This document shows, one piece after another, positions 43,315 to 50,680 of a stretch of 64,000 nucleotides of DNA; the stretch's first letter is position 1, and each line of letters starts with the position of its first letter. Under the pieces are notes generated by a model. It saw only the letters and a list, made by a program, of their open reading frames with translations. It had not been told where the DNA came from and did no database searches. Made by a program: the position numbers and the translations under genes. Origin of the DNA: an uncultured Eubacteriales bacterium (lineage in GTDB: Bacteria; Bacillota; Clostridia; Lachnospirales; Lachnospiraceae); contig ONPU01000002.1 in NCBI GenBank assembly GCA_900319795.1, positions 119,681-183,680 of the forward strand, written 5' to 3'.

Positions 43315-43343
43315 TTGACGCTTCCGTCCCGAAAAGCTAAGAT
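43315..43343 (+). promoter_or_regulatory. Promoter of the YfhO-like gene
   Basis: Plus strand TTGACG (43315-43320), a 17-base spacer and TAAGAT (43338-43343), about 30 bases before the start. It is divergent from the rfbB promoter, with 11 bases between the -35 boxes. Confidence 0.5.
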
Positions 43344-43375
43344 GGAATGCATACGAAATCGGAGGATCCAATAAT

Positions 43376-46201
43376 ATGAAAGAAGGCCGAAATATCCGGA
43401 ATGTATTGCTGGTGCTCATCGGCACCAGTCTGGTTTTCGCCGTTCTGTACCGGCGCTTTCTGATCGGAAACCTGATCTATCTCTATTCCGATACGGGATC
43501 GGATTCCATCGCCGCGAGCTACCCGATCCTTTCCATGCTGTCCTATCTGTTCCAGAACAGACAGTTCTCCTACTATACGCTGTTTTCGGGCCTCGGGCAG
43601 GATACGACCGCGACGTTCCTTCAGTTCATCAATCCGCTCAAGGCGTTCATGCTCTTCTTCGACAAGGACAGCATGCCGACAGCGATTATGATCCAGCTCT
43701 ACCTGCAGACAGTTGTTTCGGGCATGGCATTTTACGGATATATCCGCAGATATATGCGCTTCGACGCCGCCGCCGTTCTCTCCTCCGTGATCTGGCCCTT
43801 CGTCAGCTTCACGATGCTCTGGAGCCAGAATCTCTCCTACGGAACGGCCGTGTGCATGTTTATGGTCGCGGTTTTCCTCATCGAAGAACTGCTGGACCGT
43901 CTCTCCCTTCGAACATTTCTCCTTCTTTCGCTGATGCTGGCGGTCTTTATCTGCTCGAACTATTACTTCACCTATATGACCGGAATCTTCACGATCCTCT
44001 ATATCCCGGTCCGTTCCATTCTGAAAAAGGTAAAATTCCTCGATTTTCTGAAAGGTTATTTTCTGACCGCCCTTTCAGCGGTTTTCGCGCTTTTCATCTC
44101 AGCGGCCGCGGCGGCGGCCATCGCGGCGAATTTCCTTCAGTCCGCGAGAACCGGCGACGTGATCAAACTGAGGAATTTCATTCCGGGCATTATCCGTCCT
44201 TCATTTGCCGTCGCGGCATTGGCCAGACTGTTTTCGGAAAATACCCTCGGCATCGGGAACGAATATGTCGGCCCGACCAATTACTACGAAATCGCCGCGA
44301 TCTTTACGAGCGCGCTCTTTCTGTTCGCGTTTTTCTATTTCCTCTGGAAGAAGGGAATCCGCATTCAGCTGATCCTGATCACGCTTTTTGGGGTGGCGTG
44401 CATCATGCACCCGCTGGCCAGATATATTCTGGACCTGAGTTCTCTGTGTATGCGGTTCGGCTTTATGATCTGCTTCCTGGAATGCGTCCTGATCGCCTAT
44501 TTCCTTGACGATCTCATGTCCGGAAGAAGATATGTGGAGGAAAATGAGACCGCCCGGCCCCGGAAGCTGGATAAAACCGCTCTCCTTTTCTCCATCATTG
44601 TCACGGTTCTTTTCACGGCCGGATCCTTTGTCGGGCTCTATCTCATCAAAGACCGCTTCGGACTGACCCTTTCGATAAGAACCATCATCTTCTCCGCCGG
44701 ATGGACGCTCATTTTCGCGATCTTCCTCTTCTTCGTCCGGCAGAGGAAGATCCCGGCGAAACTGCTCCCCCTCGCGGTATTTTCTTTGATCGCGGGAGAA
44801 ATCCTGATCATGCACCACGATGTGCTCTACCTGCGGCTCTATCTTACGAAAGACAGCTTTTCGAACTCCTTTTTCTCGAGCGGAACGGAAGAAGCCGTGC
44901 GGGCCATCGAATTCCAGGACAGGGATCTGTACCGGATCGCGACCGTAACCGACCCGGATCTGTCGAATGAGGGGCAGGTTCTCCATTTCAACGGAATGAG
45001 CCTTCGGAACAACACGAATCCGCAGCCGCTGATCGACCTGGAAAAGGTTCACGGAACCAACGAGCGCTACACGCCCTATTTCCTGACGGGATATCCCCAG
45101 TATTTCCAGTTTGCCCTGCTCTCCGGAAAATACATCGTCACCGACGAGACCAACGGAAGCCTGGACAGCTTCGAAAACCAGCTCTTCCGCCGGATCCGGA
45201 CCTATGAAAATCCTCTGCCCGGCGTTGACAAGGTTGTCTACGAAAATGCCGCCGCTCTTCCCTTCGGGTACCTGTACACGAAGCAGGTGGGCGCCGAAGC
45301 CTATAAGGACACGGATCTGATCGACCGCATGCATCTCCTCACGAGTGCATGGTTTTATACAGATCCCGCGGACGAAGAAAACGATCCGTATTCCTCCGTC
45401 ACTCCGGTCTCGGAACTGTCCGTCGATGAAGGAAGCACCGGCCTTAGGGGTGACGACCGCACGATCGACCTCATTAAAGAAGCCGAATTCTACGACGCGC
45501 ACAATCTGGAAATCGAGGAGACTAAGAACGGGCTCAAACTGACCGCCACCGGGGAAGACCCCTACATCTTTGTAAAGCTTCCGGAATCGTTCAAGCCGGA
45601 AGACTGCTCGGCGTTCTTAAGCGTCCGTGAGACAAAGAAAAAGAGAAAGAATTACACACTGGAATACTTCTATCTGAAAGACGGGAACTCCAACCCGGAT
45701 CCCGCGTTTTCGGCCAGGATGTATTTAAGTCCCGAATATCCGGAAAGCCTCATTCTGCTGCCGGAAGGCATCAGCGGCTTCCGCTTCGACTTCGACGACG
45801 ATACGGAAAGCGCCGTGATCGGCGCGATGGATCTGATCGTCTGCGAAAACCCTTATTCGCATCTGGAAGCCTTGAGGGAAACGTCGATCCACGATATTTC
45901 CTTTGAAAATGACACCTACAAGTCCACCGTTCAAAGCGACGGCGGCGTACTCTGCATCCCGCTGCTCTATTCCAGGAACTGGCATGCGTCCGTCAACGGT
46001 GAGGAGGCGCCTGTTATGAATATCAACGGAGGACTGTGCGGCATCCGCTTAAAGAGAGGAACCAGCGAAGTCAGTATGAGCTACGTGGAACCGCATTTCA
46101 AGACCGCGGTCCGAATTTCCATGGTCTCCGTCGTCCTGTGGATCGGACTCTTTGTGTGGTCCTTCATCCGGAAGAGACGGGATGAATTTGAGCAGATCTG
46201 A
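43376..46201 (+). CDS. YfhO family membrane glycosyltransferase-like protein
   Basis: A 941-residue integral membrane protein of the YfhO family, in which Bacillus and Listeria members add sugars to teichoic acids outside the cell using lipid-linked donors. Twelve or so N-terminal membrane segments carry the typical start 'LYSDTGSDSIAASYPI' and 'YYTLFSGLGQDTTATFLQ'. A large extracytoplasmic region (about 490-900) follows, with 'CIPLLYSRNWHASVNG' and a final membrane segment near the C-terminus. GGAGGA lies upstream of the ATG. Its partner is likely one of the GtrB-like enzymes. The sugar is unknown. Confidence 0.87.
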   Translation: MKEGRNIRNVLLVLIGTSLVFAVLYRRFLIGNLIYLYSDTGSDSIAASYPILSMLSYLFQNRQFSYYTLFSGLGQDTTATFLQFINPLKAFMLFFDKDSMPTAIMIQLYLQTVVSGMAFYGYIRRYMRFDAAAVLSSVIWPFVSFTMLWSQNLSYGTAVCMFMVAVFLIEELLDRLSLRTFLLLSLMLAVFICSNYYFTYMTGIFTILYIPVRSILKKVKFLDFLKGYFLTALSAVFALFISAAAAAAIAANFLQSARTGDVIKLRNFIPGIIRPSFAVAALARLFSENTLGIGNEYVGPTNYYEIAAIFTSALFLFAFFYFLWKKGIRIQLILITLFGVACIMHPLARYILDLSSLCMRFGFMICFLECVLIAYFLDDLMSGRRYVEENETARPRKLDKTALLFSIIVTVLFTAGSFVGLYLIKDRFGLTLSIRTIIFSAGWTLIFAIFLFFVRQRKIPAKLLPLAVFSLIAGEILIMHHDVLYLRLYLTKDSFSNSFFSSGTEEAVRAIEFQDRDLYRIATVTDPDLSNEGQVLHFNGMSLRNNTNPQPLIDLEKVHGTNERYTPYFLTGYPQYFQFALLSGKYIVTDETNGSLDSFENQLFRRIRTYENPLPGVDKVVYENAAALPFGYLYTKQVGAEAYKDTDLIDRMHLLTSAWFYTDPADEENDPYSSVTPVSELSVDEGSTGLRGDDRTIDLIKEAEFYDAHNLEIEETKNGLKLTATGEDPYIFVKLPESFKPEDCSAFLSVRETKKKRKNYTLEYFYLKDGNSNPDPAFSARMYLSPEYPESLILLPEGISGFRFDFDDDTESAVIGAMDLIVCENPYSHLEALRETSIHDISFENDTYKSTVQSDGGVLCIPLLYSRNWHASVNGEEAPVMNINGGLCGIRLKRGTSEVSMSYVEPHFKTAVRISMVSVVLWIGLFVWSFIRKRRDEFEQI

Positions 46202-46209
46202 GCTTCCGG

Positions 46210-47376
46210 TCAGTTCTGAATTTTCAATCCGCCCACCCGGACTTCTTCCGCGTTGAGTTCGCTGTCGCAGATTACGAAGTCCGCGAGTTTTCCGTCTTCG
46301 ATCGTGCCGATTTCGCTGTCGGCTCCGACGACTTTCGCCGGATTGAGCGTTGCCGCGCGTACTGCTTCCGTCTCCGGCACACCGAAGGATACGGCTCTTC
46401 TTAATCCTTCAAAAAGGGTTGTTGCGGAACCGGCGATCGTGCCGTCGGAAAGGCGCGCGACCCCATCCTTAAGGAAGACCTCCTGTCCTCCAAGCTCATA
46501 GGCTCCGTCAGGCATCATCGCGCATCGAAGCGCGTCCGAAATGAGGCAGATCCTTCCCGGGAACATGCGGAAAGCCGCGCGAACCGCCGACGGATGCACG
46601 TGGTATCCGTCCGAAATCAGTTCCGCAGTGACGTTCGGAGCGTCCATTGCCGCGCCGATCACGCCCGGGTTTCTGTGCAGAAACGGAGGCATCGCGTTGA
46701 AGAGATGCGTCAGGTGGAATGCTCCCGCTTCGAAAAATGCCTTCGCCTCATCATAGTCCGAGTCCGTATGCGCGGCGGATACGACACAGAGTTCACTGGC
46801 TTTTTCCGCAAATGCCGCTGCCCCCGGAAGCTCCGGAGCCACGTCTGCGATGCGGATCAGCTCTCCGCTCTCCCGATACAGCTCACAAAACATTTCAAAA
46901 TCCGGATTTCGAAGCCACGCGCCGTTCTGTGCCCCTTTGCGTTTTTCCGCAAGCCACGGTCCTTCCATATGGATTCCCAAAAGGCGCGCTCCCTTTCTGC
47001 TCTTTCCCTCATTTTCCCGGAACTCTTTTGCCGCCGCGAAAACTGTCGCCAGCCGCTCATACGGCAGGGTCATGGACGCGGGAGTAAAGGATGTCACACC
47101 CGCCTTCGCAAGTGCCCGCGACATCCGTTCGAGCCCATCCGGATCCCCGTCGGAAAAGTCCGCGCCGGCACAGCCGTGGATATGAATATCCACAAGTCCC
47201 GGGAGTACTTTTCTGCCTTGAAGATCCCGGACTTCTGTCTCCCGCCCATCTTCTGATGAGCTTTCGGCATCCTCCGCAAGGCAGCATTGGAAGCGGCCTT
47301 CACAGACGGAAAAACCGCCCCGGACATATCCGTCCGGCGTCCAGACCGAAGCATTTTCAAAACGGATTCTTTTCAC
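46210..47376 (-). CDS. nagA: N-acetylglucosamine-6-phosphate deacetylase
   Basis: Releases acetate from GlcNAc-6-phosphate, feeding amino sugar recycling; cytoplasmic, 388 residues. The metal and substrate motifs are 'DIHIHGCAGADFSDGD', 'HMEGPWLAEKRKGAQNG', 'AAHTDSDYDEAKAFFEAG', 'THLFNAMPPF' and 'LISDALRCAMMPDG' (catalytic Asp). It starts at GTG with GGAGGA eight bases upstream. It lies 25 bases downstream of the DMT transporter gene. nagB is not in the window. It converges with the YfhO gene, 8 bases apart, without a clear terminator. Confidence 0.93.
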   Translation of the reverse strand: MKRIRFENASVWTPDGYVRGGFSVCEGRFQCCLAEDAESSSEDGRETEVRDLQGRKVLPGLVDIHIHGCAGADFSDGDPDGLERMSRALAKAGVTSFTPASMTLPYERLATVFAAAKEFRENEGKSRKGARLLGIHMEGPWLAEKRKGAQNGAWLRNPDFEMFCELYRESGELIRIADVAPELPGAAAFAEKASELCVVSAAHTDSDYDEAKAFFEAGAFHLTHLFNAMPPFLHRNPGVIGAAMDAPNVTAELISDGYHVHPSAVRAAFRMFPGRICLISDALRCAMMPDGAYELGGQEVFLKDGVARLSDGTIAGSATTLFEGLRRAVSFGVPETEAVRAATLNPAKVVGADSEIGTIEDGKLADFVICDSELNAEEVRVGGLKIQN

Positions 47377-47401
47377 TTGTTCGTTCCTCCGGATTCCACT
47401 C

Positions 47402-48277
47402 TCATGTCTTTTTGTTTTCGCTTTTCAGCCCGGTCAGGTTGTAGAAAAGCACACCTCCGATCACGACTGCTGCCCCGATCACCGAAAGCATGCCGAGACG
47501 TTCTCCGTAAAATACCGCCACCAGAATCGGATTCAGAATCGGCTCCACGGCATTGAGTATCGAAGCCGTGACGGGATCCGTATACGCAGTGCCAACCGAG
47601 AACAGAATATAGGCCAGGCCCACCTGAACCGTACCGAGTACGAAGACGGCTGCCAGTACAGGAAGTGTGAAAACCGTTTCCCCGAGCACGAACGGAGACA
47701 GGCAGATTCCGCAGAGGAGCTGGCCAAAGAACATGGACGACAGAGCGTCTCCCTTTTCAAAACTGTTCAGCATGAACACGCCGGCATAGAAAAAGCCGGA
47801 CAGAAGCGCTGTCAGGTCTCCCGCTATTTTCCCCGTGGTAAGGCCCTCAAAAAAGAAGCAGACGATTCCGGCAAGGACAATCCCGATTGCCGTGACTTCC
47901 CGTTTTCCCGGCTTCTTCCCGAAGAACAGGTACATCAGCACGATGATCCAGATCGGAGCCGTGTACTGCAGCACGATGGCATTTCCGGCCGAGGTCAGCT
48001 TGTTGGCAATCGTGTAGAACGTCGTCACGCCGGCCATGCATACGGCTCCGGCGAGGACTGTGAGGTTCATCTTTAGACGGTGACGCGTCACGATGAGAAA
48101 GCAGCCGATTACGGCAGAGGCGATCAGGTTCCGGACTCCGTTGATCGCCAGCGGATTCCAGGGAATCAGCTTGATCAGGAGGCCGCCGAGGGAGAAGCAG
48201 AAGGACGCGCCCAGCATCGCGGCCGTTCCGAGTTTCCGCTTTCCCTTATCAGATGCATTATTCACAGTTCCGCTCAT
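47402..48277 (-). CDS. EamA/DMT family transporter
   Basis: Ten-segment drug/metabolite transporter, 291 residues, made of two EamA repeats. The first starts 'LGTAAMLGASFCFSLGGL' and the second near 'IAGDLTALLSGFFYAGVF'. 'PLAINGVRNLIASAV' and 'FFGKKPGKREVTAIGIVL' are usual cytoplasmic loops. The substrate is unknown, possibly amino acids or small organics. GGGAG precedes the ATG. A TATAAT at 48307-48312 on the minus strand may be its -10. It borders the repeat island. Confidence 0.88.
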   Translation of the reverse strand: MSGTVNNASDKGKRKLGTAAMLGASFCFSLGGLLIKLIPWNPLAINGVRNLIASAVIGCFLIVTRHRLKMNLTVLAGAVCMAGVTTFYTIANKLTSAGNAIVLQYTAPIWIIVLMYLFFGKKPGKREVTAIGIVLAGIVCFFFEGLTTGKIAGDLTALLSGFFYAGVFMLNSFEKGDALSSMFFGQLLCGICLSPFVLGETVFTLPVLAAVFVLGTVQVGLAYILFSVGTAYTDPVTASILNAVEPILNPILVAVFYGERLGMLSVIGAAVVIGGVLFYNLTGLKSENKKT

Positions 48278-48306
48278 CGAATTACTCCCAAAAAATACTG
48301 CTCCCT

Positions 48307-48312
48307 ATTATA
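48307..48312 (-). promoter_or_regulatory. Possible -10 box of the DMT transporter gene
   Basis: TATAAT on the minus strand 30 bases before the start. The GC-rich sequence further upstream gives no clear -35, so this is weak. Confidence 0.25.
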
Positions 48313-48342
48313 CACGAAAGCGGCCGCTTCCGCTCGCGGATG

Positions 48343-48372
48343 TTGCCGGGCCCGCGAAATCGGTTGTATAAT
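48343..48372 (+). promoter_or_regulatory. Possible promoter reading into the 34-bp repeat array
   Basis: Plus strand TTGCCG (48343-48348), an 18-base spacer and a perfect TATAAT (48367-48372). Transcription would start near 48379, just before the first repeat unit, and would copy the array and both palindromes. Confidence 0.35.
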
Positions 48373-48385
48373 TCTGTCAGCGCAA

Positions 48386-48548
48386 GGCTTTTGATTCAGC
48401 TGCACGGACGTCAAAGCAGGGCTTTTGATTCAGCTAAACGGTCGACAATGCAAGGCTTTTGGTTCAGCTGCACGGTCGCTAAAATAAGGCTTTTGGTTCA
48501 GCTGCACGATCGCTAAAATAAGGCTTTTGGTTCAGCTGCACGGTCGCC
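48386..48548 (+). repeat. Five tandem 34-bp repeats
   Basis: Units begin at 48386, 48420, 48454, 48488 and 48522, an exact 34-base step. The conserved part reads GGCTTTTGGTTCAGCTGCAC followed by GGTCG. The last 9 or so bases vary, and units 3 and 4 are nearly identical. No unique spacers separate the units, so this is not a CRISPR array. Confidence 0.92.
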
Positions 48549-48701
48549 ATCGACACAGAGCTTTTGGGAACGGCTGCGCCTCGCAGGGTTTCTAAGGCTC
48601 ACGGCTTCTCCTAAAAGCGTCCGGCTTTCGAGAAATAAATAGGCAAGGGGTCAGAAAACTGTGTCGGCTGTAGATATTCCCAAAAGCTCTGTGCCGACGG
48701 C
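48546..48701 (-). repeat. Palindromic repeat element, copy 2 (about 156 bp, inner arm deleted)
   Basis: The reverse complement of copy 1 in its core (CGCCTCGCAGGGTTTCTAAG, GCGTCCGGCTTTCGAGAAAT). The outer arms 48546-48570 and 48677-48701 pair at 23 of 25 positions, yet differ in sequence from the outer arms of copies 1 and 3. About 38 bases corresponding to one inner arm are missing, so the inner stem cannot form. Confidence 0.82.
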
Positions 48702-48732
48702 ATCGCAAAGCGAAAACCGGAATTAAAATAAA

Positions 48733-48836
48733 CACCATGCTGTCCTCATCCTAAGAAGCATCATTTTGTCCTTAATATAACAGGCATCATGCCATCCTTA
48801 TTCTGGTAAGCATTATGATGTCCTTACAGGACAATT
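48733..48836. repeat. Four degenerate 26-bp repeats
   Basis: Units begin at 48733, 48759, 48785 and 48811 with the pattern CATCATnnTGTCCTTA plus ten variable bases. The step is exactly 26. They lie between the two palindromic elements and are more AT-rich than the surroundings. Confidence 0.7.
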
Positions 48837-48872
48837 GTCAGCATATCGGTCATGAATGTTGCTGTTCCCGAG

Positions 48873-49076
48873 CCGGGGATGCAGATCTGTCTGAGGACAT
48901 CTGCAGACTTCGACAGTTTTGTTAGGCGGTCAGGTTCTGCGTTGATTGCTTCGAAATCGGCACCTATAATCATCCACATACAACCCCGATTTCGAAGCAA
49001 TCTGCCCTTAGCAGGTTCTGAGCGTCTTAGAAAACTGCGAAGGGGAAGCCGTCCTCAGACAGATCTGCATACCCGG
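48873..49076 (+). repeat. Palindromic repeat element, copy 3 (about 204 bp)
   Basis: Same orientation and layout as copy 1, with different sequence in most stems. The outer arms 48873-48898 and 49051-49076 pair at 25 of 26 positions, and the inner stem GATTGCTTCGAAATCGG is a perfect 17 bp. The middle arm CAGGTTCTGC pairs with GCAGGTTCTG mainly if G-U pairs are allowed, which favours an RNA structure. It shares GAGGACATCT, ACAGTTTT and GTCCTC with copy 1. Confidence 0.82.
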
Positions 49077-49180
49077 CGACCGTGCAGCTGATACCGAAAG
49101 CAGCGACCAGCGACCGAATAGCTGATTACCCAGTCAGTGACCGCGCAGCTGATTCCTAAAGCCGTGAAGCTGATTACGAA
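49075..49180 (-). repeat. Inverted copies of the 34-bp-type motif
   Basis: Four copies of GCAGCTGAT-like sequence, with AGCTGA at 49086, 49120, 49147 and 49168; steps are 34, 27 and 21. Read on the minus strand they match the core of the array at 48386-48548 (ATCAGCTGCACGGTCGC). The last copy runs into the Shine-Dalgarno of the gene at 49193. Confidence 0.75.
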
Positions 49181-49192
49181 AGGAGCGAACCC

Positions 49193-49813
49193 ATGACAAC
49201 CCGCGAAGAAGCCCTCGCCTTTGGCCTCAGCCTCCCCGACACCTATAAGGACGCGCCCTTCCACGACCAGAACTGGCAGCTGGTCCGCTACAGGGGCAAC
49301 AAAAAAGCCTTCCTCTGGACTTACGAGAAAGACGGCATGATGTGCATCAACGTGAAGGCGACCCCGGACCACGTGTTTTTCTGGCGTTCGGTGTACCGCT
49401 CCGTGAAGCCCGGCTGGCACCAGAACAAGGATCACTGGAACACAGTCCTTCTTGACGGAAGCATTCCGGATGAGGAAATTCAGGCCATGATCGCGGAAAG
49501 CTACGGCCTCATTTCGGACAGCCCCACAAAGCGGATCTACGAAGCCGTTAAGAAGATTCCGAAAGGAAAAGTGGCCACATACGGAAAAATCGCCGAAATG
49601 GCCGGGAACCCGCGCATGTCAAGGGCCGTGGGAAACGCGCTTCACAAGAATCCCGATCCGGAACACATTCCGTGCCACAGGGTTCTGAACGCGCAGGGCC
49701 GGCTGGCGGAGGCCTTTGTCTTCGGCGGGCCGCATGTGCAGGAAGACCGCCTTAAGGCGGAGGGCGTGGAAGTGATTGACGGAAAAGTGGACCTTCTGAA
49801 ATACGGGATCTGA
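49193..49813 (+). CDS. YjbR/MmcQ-like domain fused to alkylguanine transferase-like domain
   Basis: A 206-residue two-domain protein. Residues 1-105 match the YjbR/MmcQ fold ('FHDQNWQLVRYRGNKKAFLW', 'WRSVYRSVKPGWHQNKDHWN'), a small DNA-binding-like domain. Residues 107-206 match the C-terminal domain of O6-alkylguanine-DNA alkyltransferases: 'IPKGKVATYGKIAEMAGNPR' (helix-turn-helix) and 'HIPCHRVLNAQGRL' (active-site PCHRV). The cysteine is present, so real alkyl transfer is possible, unlike Atl proteins that carry Trp there. The ATG has AAAGGAG seven bases upstream, and this site sits in the last repeat unit of the adjoining island. It is likely a DNA repair protein unrelated to the polysaccharide genes. 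Confidence 0.88.
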   Translation: MTTREEALAFGLSLPDTYKDAPFHDQNWQLVRYRGNKKAFLWTYEKDGMMCINVKATPDHVFFWRSVYRSVKPGWHQNKDHWNTVLLDGSIPDEEIQAMIAESYGLISDSPTKRIYEAVKKIPKGKVATYGKIAEMAGNPRMSRAVGNALHKNPDPEHIPCHRVLNAQGRLAEAFVFGGPHVQEDRLKAEGVEVIDGKVDLLKYGI

Positions 49814-49832
49814 CAAAACCTCATCAGAATCC

Positions 49833-49861
49833 TTGCCACTTCGGCATTTTTGAAGTAAGAT
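49833..49861 (+). promoter_or_regulatory. Promoter of the flippase-wecE-cysK unit
   Basis: TTGCCA (49833-49838), a 17-base spacer and TAAGAT (49856-49861). A start near 49868 would leave no leader for an ATG at 49869, which favours the internal ATG at 49911. Confidence 0.45.
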
Positions 49862-49910
49862 AGCAGACATGAGTGATTTAGACAAAACAACTGAGGAGAT
49901 GACTTCGGAA

Positions 49911-50318
49911 ATGTCCGATGTCAGCGGCGCGCCTGAAAAGAAGAAGCTGACGATTTCCGCAATCCTGCTGATTCAGGCCGCTGTGATTATTTATACATTT
50001 TCCGCGATCTGCGGTAAAATGGCCGGAAGCCATACCGGATCGGCGCAGCTTTTCGGGATTACGATCCCGGGCTTTACGCTGACCGGTTTTTTGTGGATTT
50101 TCGGGGAAATCGCCTGTCTCGGATTCTACGCGATCTTCTGGCAGCAGATCATCAAGAGATTTGATCTTTCGATCGCCTACGCGAACCGCGCTTTCGCGAT
50201 TTTCTGGACGTTCCTCTGGAGCATCCTTTTCTTCCATGAGCAGGTTCGTCCCGCGAATATCATCGGAATCATCATCGTTTTTCTGGGAATTCAACTGGTA
50301 AATAAAGATGCACGCTAA
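49911..50318 (+). CDS. Small EamA/SMR-type membrane protein (flippase subunit 1)
   Basis: A four-segment membrane protein of about 135 residues, half the size of an EamA transporter. Segments start at 'ISAILLIQAAVIIYTFSAI', near 'TLTGFLWIFGEIACLGFY', at 'FAIFWTFLWSILFF' and at 'IIGIIIVFLGIQLV'. The frame opens at 49869, but the ATG at 49911 is preferred: GAGGAG lies 12 bases before it and the likely transcription start coincides with 49869. It overlaps the next small transporter gene by 11 bases. The pair resembles ArnE/ArnF, which flip undecaprenyl-phosphate-aminoarabinose. Here it may flip a lipid-linked amino sugar made with WecE (inferred). Confidence 0.78.
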   Translation: MSDVSGAPEKKKLTISAILLIQAAVIIYTFSAICGKMAGSHTGSAQLFGITIPGFTLTGFLWIFGEIACLGFYAIFWQQIIKRFDLSIAYANRAFAIFWTFLWSILFFHEQVRPANIIGIIIVFLGIQLVNKDAR

Positions 50319-50661
50319 CTTCAATCCATGGGTGCTGATGTTCGCGCTCTCCTCTTTCATTGCGGCTCTTTCGCAGATGCTGCTGAAAAAAAGCGCGTCG
50401 GAGCATCATAAAAATGTTATTTTTGAATATCTGAATGTCAAGGTCATCGTCGGCTACGGGCTGATGTTCCTCGGAATGTTCTGCTGCATTTTCGGCTACT
50501 CGAAAAGCGTCACGCTGCAGGCCGGTTCCGTAATGGAGAGCATCGGAAACCTGTGGGTCATGATCCTGAGTTTTTTATGCTTCCGCGAACCGCTGACGCG
50601 CAACAAAATTCTGGGAAATCTGCTGATCATCGCGGGAATTGTGATATTCAATCTGTTTTGA
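50308..50661 (+). CDS. Small EamA/SMR-type membrane protein (flippase subunit 2)
   Basis: A 117-residue, four-segment protein starting inside the end of the previous gene. 'MFALSSFIAALSQMLLKKSA' is the first helix with the Lys pair common in SMR-like proteins, and 'SVMESIGNLWVMILSFLCF' is the third. Two unequal short halves encoded in tandem suggest an obligate heterodimer equal to one EamA transporter. A transport role for a lipid-linked sugar is inferred from wecE 19 bases downstream. Confidence 0.78.
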   Translation: MHANFNPWVLMFALSSFIAALSQMLLKKSASEHHKNVIFEYLNVKVIVGYGLMFLGMFCCIFGYSKSVTLQAGSVMESIGNLWVMILSFLCFREPLTRNKILGNLLIIAGIVIFNLF

Positions 50662-50680
50662 TTACATAAAAGAGGTTCAC

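Larger units (their letters stand above)
48533..49090. repeat. Region bounded by perfect 16-bp inverted repeats
   Basis: CAGCTGCACGGTCGCC at 48533-48548 is exactly complementary to 49075-49090. The arms belong to the last direct array unit and the first inverted array unit, and they enclose palindromic copies 2 and 3 and the 26-bp repeats. Confidence 0.85.
48278..49192. other. Gene-free repeat island
   Basis: About 915 bases without a credible protein gene. In order: a possible plus-strand promoter (48343-48372), five 34-bp tandem repeats (48386-48548), palindromic element copy 2 (48546-48701), four 26-bp repeats (48733-48836), palindromic element copy 3 (48873-49076), and inverted copies of the 34-bp-type motif (49075-49180) reaching the ribosome site of the next gene. 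A perfect 16-bp inverted repeat (48533-48548 and 49075-49090) brackets the inner 0.5 kb. Confidence 0.85.

Noticed and set aside
48386-48548. Regular 34-bp repeats taken as a possible CRISPR array
   Set aside because: The units are joined directly; the variable 9 bases are too short and too similar to be spacers, and there are no cas genes in the window.
48852-49091. 79-residue plus-strand frame in the repeat island
   Set aside because: It spans palindromic copy 3, has no ribosome site and reads through both arms of the palindrome, so coding is unlikely.
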